Shown: one piece after another, positions 30,038-34,637 of the stretch
Numbering within the stretch: the first letter of the stretch is position 1
How the letters are laid out: each line of letters starts with the position of its first letter
Origin: RFPI01 sp964470195
GTDB lineage: Bacteria > Pseudomonadota > Gammaproteobacteria > Burkholderiales > Methylophilaceae
Length of the DNA stretch: 34,637 nt
Reading direction: 5' to 3'
NCBI GenBank assembly: GCA_964470195.1
Contig: CAYYBG010000021.1
Coordinates: 1-34,637 of the forward strand
Notes under the pieces: model-generated
Databases searched by the model: none
The model's input: the letters and a program-made list of their open reading frames with translations, nothing else
Told to the model about the DNA's origin: nothing
Made by a program: the position numbers and the translations under genes

Positions 30038-30631
30038 TTAGTGCTGATGTACTAGCTTACCTAAGGTATATCCAATACGGTAACCTAGCGATTGATTGCA
30101 GGATTTATTGCTGAGTTCAGGATGCCAGTAGTGTTTAGTTTGCTCCAGATTGATGAGATGCTCAATTCTATGGATAAAGTCTAAATAGTTATTCAGCCAT
30201 ACATTGGTTTTTGTCCAGTGTATTTGTGAATGTTCAATTTTATGTTGAGCAAACCCTTTTTTATGCTGAAAGAAGTTTGGTAATTGTCTTAAGCTGATAG
30301 TAATCAGTCTTTGATGGTTGCAAAATAAAAATAGGTCTGCTTTACGTTGATATAGGTTATAAATATTCCCGCCTTGCCATGTCAATTGATTAAAAGCGAA
30401 TTCACATTCAGGAGTATGAAAAACAGTGAAAGGGACCGCTTCTTGATACAACATTCGGCTCTCTAAATGAATATCAACAAACCCCCCTTGTTGCATGATA
30501 TGTCTTTTGAAGGCCCTATCTTCAATGCATCGTTCTCCCCAAAGATAACCGTGGCATGAACCAAATAAGAATTCAGTCAATCTCTCATCTAAGCGTTTAA
30601 TTTTTTTGTGGTTGAATTTTTGTATCTTCAC
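30038..30631 (-). CDS. Hypothetical protein, 197 residues, unrecognised
   Basis: I do not recognise this protein. It has no signal peptide or membrane segment, and is rich in His, Gln, Phe, Tyr and Trp with a basic N-terminus (KIQKFNHKKIKRLDERL). Visible segments are GSCHGYLWGERCIEDRAFK (about 24-42), QGGFVDIHLESRM, a middle beta-rich part YQRKADLFLFCNHQRLITIS, and a helical C-terminal region. The D-then-beta-strand pattern loosely recalls nuclease-like folds, but the usual E-x-K is absent, so no function is proposed. It stands alone between greB and an outer-membrane barrel gene. The frame is long, has an ATG start and is more AT-rich than the housekeeping genes, so it could be recently acquired. 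It is most likely a real gene. Confidence 0.65.
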   Translation of the reverse strand: MKIQKFNHKKIKRLDERLTEFLFGSCHGYLWGERCIEDRAFKRHIMQQGGFVDIHLESRMLYQEAVPFTVFHTPECEFAFNQLTWQGGNIYNLYQRKADLFLFCNHQRLITISLRQLPNFFQHKKGFAQHKIEHSQIHWTKTNVWLNNYLDFIHRIEHLINLEQTKHYWHPELSNKSCNQSLGYRIGYTLGKLVHQH

Positions 30632-30719
30632 GCAGGCCTCTTTTGTTATGTATTTATTGTGATGAATATATTACACAAAAAAGTCAGATACATACAGAGA
30701 AAAAAATGCTGGCGCTCAA

Positions 30720-31805
30720 CTAGAAATCAAATGAAAGGGAAGTGTTGATTAGAAAATTGTGAGCCGCTTGATACTCAGTGCTTTTACTGGCATCAATCTG
30801 TTTCAGTTCAATGCGATACATCAAGGATGGATTGGCTCGGTAGTCTAGATTGGATGAAAACGCTTTGGCAGTGAAGCCATTGTTCTGCAAAGATTGAATA
30901 ATCACCTGATGAGGATCGTGATGAGCCTCTAATCTGAATGTGGCAGACCATTCAGGATTGAACTGATAGCGCGTTTGAATTAAAGGCGAGTGCCATACAT
31001 AGTATCGATGGCTGGATTTCTCTGCTTGTTCTGCACCAATATCCCAAGCAAGTTGAAGCTGCCATCGGTCGGTCAATGGGATTTGCATATTCAAATGATG
31101 AAAATAGCGCATTCTTCGCTCACTGTCAGGTGTGTCACTGCCAATAAATGAACTGCTATTCAATATCCAGCCAGTTGGTGATTGATAGCTAATTAAATGC
31201 CCGATTGCAGGTAATGTATTATCCGCTTGACGGCGTATTCTTTGCCACCCATTCAGAACCAAGCCAGCAAGGGTCCAACGTTGATTTTGGCTGATATAGC
31301 TGAGTTTTGCCCCGGTTTCAAAATAGGGTGTATTGTCTGCCATGATGCTGCGGCTGAGTGTCCAGTTTTCGTTTCCTTTGGCGGTCTCTAAACCAATATG
31401 AGATGGCAGCACGCCAATATCCAACCACCATTGTTGTTGATCAAATAGACGTATGCCAATATTGGCTTGATAAAGATTATTAAGAATTCCAGATTCATTG
31501 GCGTAGTTAGCACGCATAAAAGTCCCTGAAGCCAAACTCAAATTGGCACGAAAATTTTCGCTGGAATACTTGCTTTGAATCAAAGCCAGATTGATATGAG
31601 CTTGAGAAGTTTGCTGATAACTATAGACGTAATCAGGAAGTCTGCCGTCATTGTGACGTGCGCCCACATAATAAGCCTCAGCATAGCCACTTACTTGAAC
31701 GGTAGGGTCTAATTGAGATGTCTCAGTATTGCTGGCCGCATGGCTAGTCTGACTAAGAAAAACTAAAGCAAGCAGTGAAAATGAGGTGAAACGACCTTGC
31801 AACAT
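30720..31805 (-). CDS. Outer-membrane beta-barrel protein (porin-2 / OmpL-like, bbp2 family)
   Basis: This 361-residue protein has a signal peptide (residues 1-24, ending SHA before ASNTE) and alternating hydrophobic strands throughout. It begins VQVSGYAEAYYVG and ends with a typical C-terminal aromatic strand SLSFDF for BAM recognition. The segment GVLPSHIGLETAKGNENWTLSRS and the paired strands fit the putative beta-barrel porin-2 (OmpL-like) family, in which cargo is mostly unknown. It is on the minus strand upstream of the unrecognised 197-residue gene; co-transcription is possible but the gap is 88 bases. Confidence 0.82.
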   Translation of the reverse strand: MLQGRFTSFSLLALVFLSQTSHAASNTETSQLDPTVQVSGYAEAYYVGARHNDGRLPDYVYSYQQTSQAHINLALIQSKYSSENFRANLSLASGTFMRANYANESGILNNLYQANIGIRLFDQQQWWLDIGVLPSHIGLETAKGNENWTLSRSIMADNTPYFETGAKLSYISQNQRWTLAGLVLNGWQRIRRQADNTLPAIGHLISYQSPTGWILNSSSFIGSDTPDSERRMRYFHHLNMQIPLTDRWQLQLAWDIGAEQAEKSSHRYYVWHSPLIQTRYQFNPEWSATFRLEAHHDPHQVIIQSLQNNGFTAKAFSSNLDYRANPSLMYRIELKQIDASKSTEYQAAHNFLINTSLSFDF

Positions 31806-31922
31806 TGAAATCCTATTGATTTCCCCGTGGATTAGAAATCAATTTTCCCTCAGTGGTGAAAAAAAATGAACATGGCTGAATAAAAAATCCGTCATTAATG
31901 ACTATTGAATTCATTTTGAGCT

Positions 31923-33860
31923 TTATTGAGCTTGGATTACTAAGCGATAAAAATTAAATTGCTTGCCAAGATAAGCACTACCCTCCTTAGAAAGATGGCC
32001 ATGGTCTCTGTAGATAAAAACATCGTCGATGCTTGTTAAGCAATGATTGCCATGGCAAAGAAAATCAGAGGGGTGAATGATGGTTACATACATTTTGAGA
32101 TTATTCAAAAAGCGCCAAACATCCGCTTGTCTTAATAAAGATTCTGATAGTTTTATATTACAGATAGCGATATCTTGATTAAAAAATTTTGCTTTCTTTA
32201 GACAGTTGCCAATATTCTCTCCGTTTTGCGGCGTAGGTGCGAAAATTACTGGAATCTTACCCATAGCACGAAGCTTTGAAAGAGTATCTAACATAAACAG
32301 TAGTGCAACTGTGTTGGCATTTAAAATTTGGCCTTCGTGAGTTAACACATGGGCTTCAGCGTCTACAAAATGCCTAAAAGGTGAACTTAAAACAACATAC
32401 TTAATGCTTTTTTTATCCTTCAGATATTGAAAAACTTCATCATTAAATTCAAGACATTTTTTCGACCAAGTTTGAACAAGCTGATTATTAAGCGGTGCAA
32501 TCCCGAAAAATGGGCCACAAGATGAGACAGTTTTTTGAACCATTTTTATTTTGGGATTTGACGCTATCAAGCCTTGGGCCAAATGCATTGCATAAGAATC
32601 TCCCCAAAGCAAGATCTCAGGTTCTGCAGAGGTTGAACAATGTGGGGAGGAGTTAAATGCCTTGTCACAATCTTGGCTGAGACCATGATTAGCTCCCAGA
32701 CGAGAATCAAGTTGTTTGCCTAAGGAAATACTTGCGTCATTGGTCAATTGAATTTTACCGTGAACACCTAATATTCCCAAAGATATGGCAATAAACGAGG
32801 CTATCAAGGCTAGTGACAATACTTTGCCTCTATCTAGACAATCTCTTCGTCTAAAGGGCAGCTCAATGAATCTCCAGGTAAAATAAGCGAGGATAAGCGT
32901 GACAATCACAAGAATAAAAAATAGTGTATGACTGGGTTCAATAAGACTTCTTTGCCGAGCAAAAGCAAATAATGGTTGATGCCAAAGATATGCGCTATAA
33001 CTAATCATACCGAGTCCAACCAAAACTCGATGACCTAAAAATTGTCCTACAGAGTTCTGAGATGTCGCAAAAATGATAATGAGTGCTGCACCCAATGTTG
33101 GAATAAGTGCATATAAACCAGGAAATGGTGATGTTTTACTGTAGGAAAAAACTGAGTAAAAAATTAATACCACACCTAACCATGCAGCGATATTTCTAGT
33201 TGGCATGCTAAAACAACTATGCTGGTTATTTGATAGGTAGTATGCCGAGAGCCCACCAATCAGTAGTTCCCAGCCGCGTGACGGTAACAGAAAAAAGGCA
33301 TACGCTGGATTTTCATTCACTAAGTACTGAGAAAAAACTAGGCTTGCGACTAATGCTAAGCTGAGTGAAAGTAATATCCAATGTTTTCCTAACTTGGAAA
33401 ATAACATCAGATATAGAGGAAATAGAAGATAGTACTGCTCTTCTAAGGCCAAGCTCCAAGTGTGTAGAAGGGGTTTAAGTTCACTGGACGTGTCGAAATA
33501 TCCACTCTCTTTAAGAAATAAAATATTAGATACAAATGAAGAAACAGCGATGAGGCTTTTAAAAAAATTTTTCATATCGCTTGGTGTAAGCCAAAAACAA
33601 GCGAATGGAATACAAGCTAGCATCACAAAAAACAAGGCAGGGAAAATGCGCCTTAGTCTCCGCTCGTAGAAATTTGCAATCGAGAAATTTCCTTGAGCTA
33701 GTTCAGCAAGAATGATTGATGTAATCAAATAGCCGCTGATGACAAAAAATATATCAACACCGACAAAGCCTCCGCGAAAGGTATGGAATCCAGCGTGAAA
33801 AAACACGACTGGCAATACAGCCAATGATCTAAGGCCATCAATTTCTGCTCTATAGTCCAT
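31923..33860 (-). CDS. OafA/YrhL-type membrane acyltransferase with C-terminal SGNH domain
   Basis: The 645-residue protein has about ten or eleven membrane segments in residues 1-365 (acyltransferase-3 domain) and a periplasmic SGNH hydrolase-like domain after residue 390. The acyltransferase signature is YRAEIDGLRSLAVLPVVFFH with active-site H22, plus GFVGVDIFFVISGYL and RRIFPALFF. The SGNH domain has LLWGDSYAMH (G420-D421-S422) and DHGH (D619, H622) as the Ser and Asp/His parts of the triad. Such fusions O-acetylate lipopolysaccharide, peptidoglycan or exopolysaccharide; the substrate is undetermined. Codons look notably AT-rich compared with the left half of the window, which suggests a variable surface locus. 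Confidence 0.88.
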   Translation of the reverse strand: MDYRAEIDGLRSLAVLPVVFFHAGFHTFRGGFVGVDIFFVISGYLITSIILAELAQGNFSIANFYERRLRRIFPALFFVMLACIPFACFWLTPSDMKNFFKSLIAVSSFVSNILFLKESGYFDTSSELKPLLHTWSLALEEQYYLLFPLYLMLFSKLGKHWILLSLSLALVASLVFSQYLVNENPAYAFFLLPSRGWELLIGGLSAYYLSNNQHSCFSMPTRNIAAWLGVVLIFYSVFSYSKTSPFPGLYALIPTLGAALIIIFATSQNSVGQFLGHRVLVGLGMISYSAYLWHQPLFAFARQRSLIEPSHTLFFILVIVTLILAYFTWRFIELPFRRRDCLDRGKVLSLALIASFIAISLGILGVHGKIQLTNDASISLGKQLDSRLGANHGLSQDCDKAFNSSPHCSTSAEPEILLWGDSYAMHLAQGLIASNPKIKMVQKTVSSCGPFFGIAPLNNQLVQTWSKKCLEFNDEVFQYLKDKKSIKYVVLSSPFRHFVDAEAHVLTHEGQILNANTVALLFMLDTLSKLRAMGKIPVIFAPTPQNGENIGNCLKKAKFFNQDIAICNIKLSESLLRQADVWRFLNNLKMYVTIIHPSDFLCHGNHCLTSIDDVFIYRDHGHLSKEGSAYLGKQFNFYRLVIQAQ

Positions 33861-34012
33861 ATTATGATCATTCTCTTGGAGCTTTGAGCCTACCCAAAAT
33901 CCTATACGTCGAACTAATACGCGTATTGAAGAGTAAGGTCGGGTTTTGTAGAAAAGTTAATTATTATTTTATTGCTAGAGTTTAGCCTAAGTCAGACTGC
34001 TAGTGGGGAATG

Positions 34013-34423
34013 TTAAGAAGCCGCAATAAAAACTTTATAAAGGAGTCTGCCCGGATAAAATGTAAAAGCTCCAGCAATTAGCAAACCGCCGAGGTAAGTG
34101 TATGTCATACATCTTTTATGTCTGATGATATTGCCCACTCTAGCGAAGTACACCCCTGAGATGATTTGAAAAATAACAAAAATGCTTAATAAATGAATAG
34201 GGGAGTATCCAGCAAAAATACCATTCGGCATTATCTCTTTTATCCAGAAAGAGGTGACGCATATGATTAACATCATCATTACCCATAATCGTCCCAATAT
34301 TTTATGACTTGTTGTTCCTTTCTTTGCCAGCAACTGGAAACCACCAATTAAAAAGGCAAATATTGCGAATAGTAAATGTATTTGTGTGAAAGGAGGTGCA
34401 ACAAACAATAAATTAAGATTCAT
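34013..34423 (-). CDS. DUF2306 small membrane protein
   Basis: This 136-residue protein has four hydrophobic helices. The pattern HLLFAIFAFLIGGFQLL, then KKGTTSHKILGRLWVMMM, then a last segment ending HKRCMTYTYLGGLLIAG fits DUF2306-type integral membrane proteins, which lack an assigned function. Conserved histidines near the membrane edge (TSHKILGR and RHKRCM) are the family hallmark and could bind haem or metal, which is inference. It stands between guaA and the acyltransferase, on the same strand as both. Confidence 0.75.
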   Translation of the reverse strand: MNLNLLFVAPPFTQIHLLFAIFAFLIGGFQLLAKKGTTSHKILGRLWVMMMLIICVTSFWIKEIMPNGIFAGYSPIHLLSIFVIFQIISGVYFARVGNIIRHKRCMTYTYLGGLLIAGAFTFYPGRLLYKVFIAAS

Positions 34424-34472
34424 CCGGAAACCCCAGTGTTTATTGGTAATGTTGAGAAGTGTTGCAAGTGTC

Positions 34473-34496
34473 AGAGTTTATTTGTCAATAAACTCT
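34473..34496. repeat. Inverted repeat between guaA and the DUF2306 gene
   Basis: AGAGTTTATT (34473-34482) and AATAAACTCT (34487-34496) are perfect inverted arms around TGTC, about 87 bases behind the guaA stop on the minus strand. No T tract follows in either direction, so termination is not clear; it could be a 3'-end hairpin or an operator for the DUF2306 gene. Confidence 0.45.
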
Positions 34497-34582
34497 CAAG
34501 CTCCACTATGTTTTATGGTTCAGGGCCAACCATCACTGATATTCAGAGATCATTATTGCAAACCCACGCCAATCAATTACCG

Positions 34583-34637
34583 CTACTCCCACTCAATTGT
34601 AGCAGGAGGTTTGCCTGAAACATCGTAAACAACCCGA
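34583..34637 (-). CDS. guaA: GMP synthase, C-terminal end only (partial)
   Basis: The last 55 bases read on the minus strand as RVVYDVSGKPPATIEWE followed by TAG. This is the near-invariant C-terminus of glutamine-hydrolysing GMP synthase, which aminates XMP to GMP. The 5' part lies beyond the window. The call rests on 17 residues, but they match a highly conserved and distinctive tail. Confidence 0.88.
   Translation of the reverse strand, partial: RVVYDVSGKPPATIEWE

Noticed and set aside
31891..31902. Palindrome GTCATTAATGAC with a T run on the minus strand as terminator of the acyltransferase
   Set aside because: After allowing for a loop only about 4 bp of stem remain, too weak for an intrinsic terminator.
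1..34637. CRISPR arrays, tRNA or rRNA genes, insertion sequences, prophage genes
   Set aside because: I looked for regularly spaced repeats, cloverleaf-like segments, transposase or integrase motifs and found none.

Overview
This window looks like chromosome from a methylotrophic betaproteobacterium, most likely a member of the Methylophilaceae. The main evidence is the ribulose monophosphate (RuMP) core: transaldolase, 3-hexulose-6-phosphate synthase and 6-phospho-3-hexuloisomerase lie in a row. A five-subunit NAD-dependent formate dehydrogenase operon (fdsG-fdsB-fdsA-fdhD-fdsD) follows. The housekeeping order trxB / ftsK-lolA-rarA-serS is typical of Proteobacteria. The genus cannot be fixed by eye. 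Base composition is moderately AT-rich and falls further towards the right end.

Layout, left to right. (1) 1-3829, sulfur block: a minus-strand operon tauE-like exporter > cysI-type sulfite reductase > DUF934 gene (cut by the window edge), divergent from a cysB-type LysR regulator. (2) 3835-6438, RuMP block: tal, hps and phi, each apparently a separate transcription unit. A hairpin follows tal, a strong terminator follows hps and another follows phi. All three promoters carry TGAY-type dyads at the -35 region. (3) 6511-8712, a large TPR/GT41 (SPINDLY/OGT-like) glycosyltransferase. (4) 8721-10720, a minus-strand aldehyde dehydrogenase and its DUF779 partner, with a terminator-like pair of hairpins between them. 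(5) 10721-11028, a divergent control region with a LysR-type T-N11-A dyad. (6) 11029-18261, the formate dehydrogenase operon running straight into the MEP isoprenoid genes ispD and ispF. (7) 18247-25678, an Smr-domain gene, trxB, ftsK, lolA, rarA and serS. (8) 25705-29946, minus-strand mltF-like, ybiT-type ABC-F, nitroreductase and greB. (9) 30038-34423, an accessory-looking minus-strand stretch with an unrecognised 197-residue protein, an outer-membrane beta-barrel, an OafA-type acyltransferase with SGNH domain and a small DUF2306 membrane protein. (10) The last 55 bases hold the 3' end of guaA.

Functionally, hps and phi fix formaldehyde into hexulose phosphate and isomerise it to fructose 6-phosphate, and transaldolase regenerates the acceptor. 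The aldehyde dehydrogenase and Fds complex form an oxidative side branch (aldehyde to acid, formate to CO2 plus NADH). Sulfite reduction and CysB control supply cysteine.

The points most worth following up are the candidate shared operator at the three RuMP promoters, the 18-bp hairpin between fdsA and fdhD, the unassigned GT41 glycosyltransferase and the unrecognised 197-residue gene. No tRNA, rRNA, CRISPR array, insertion sequence or prophage gene was seen.
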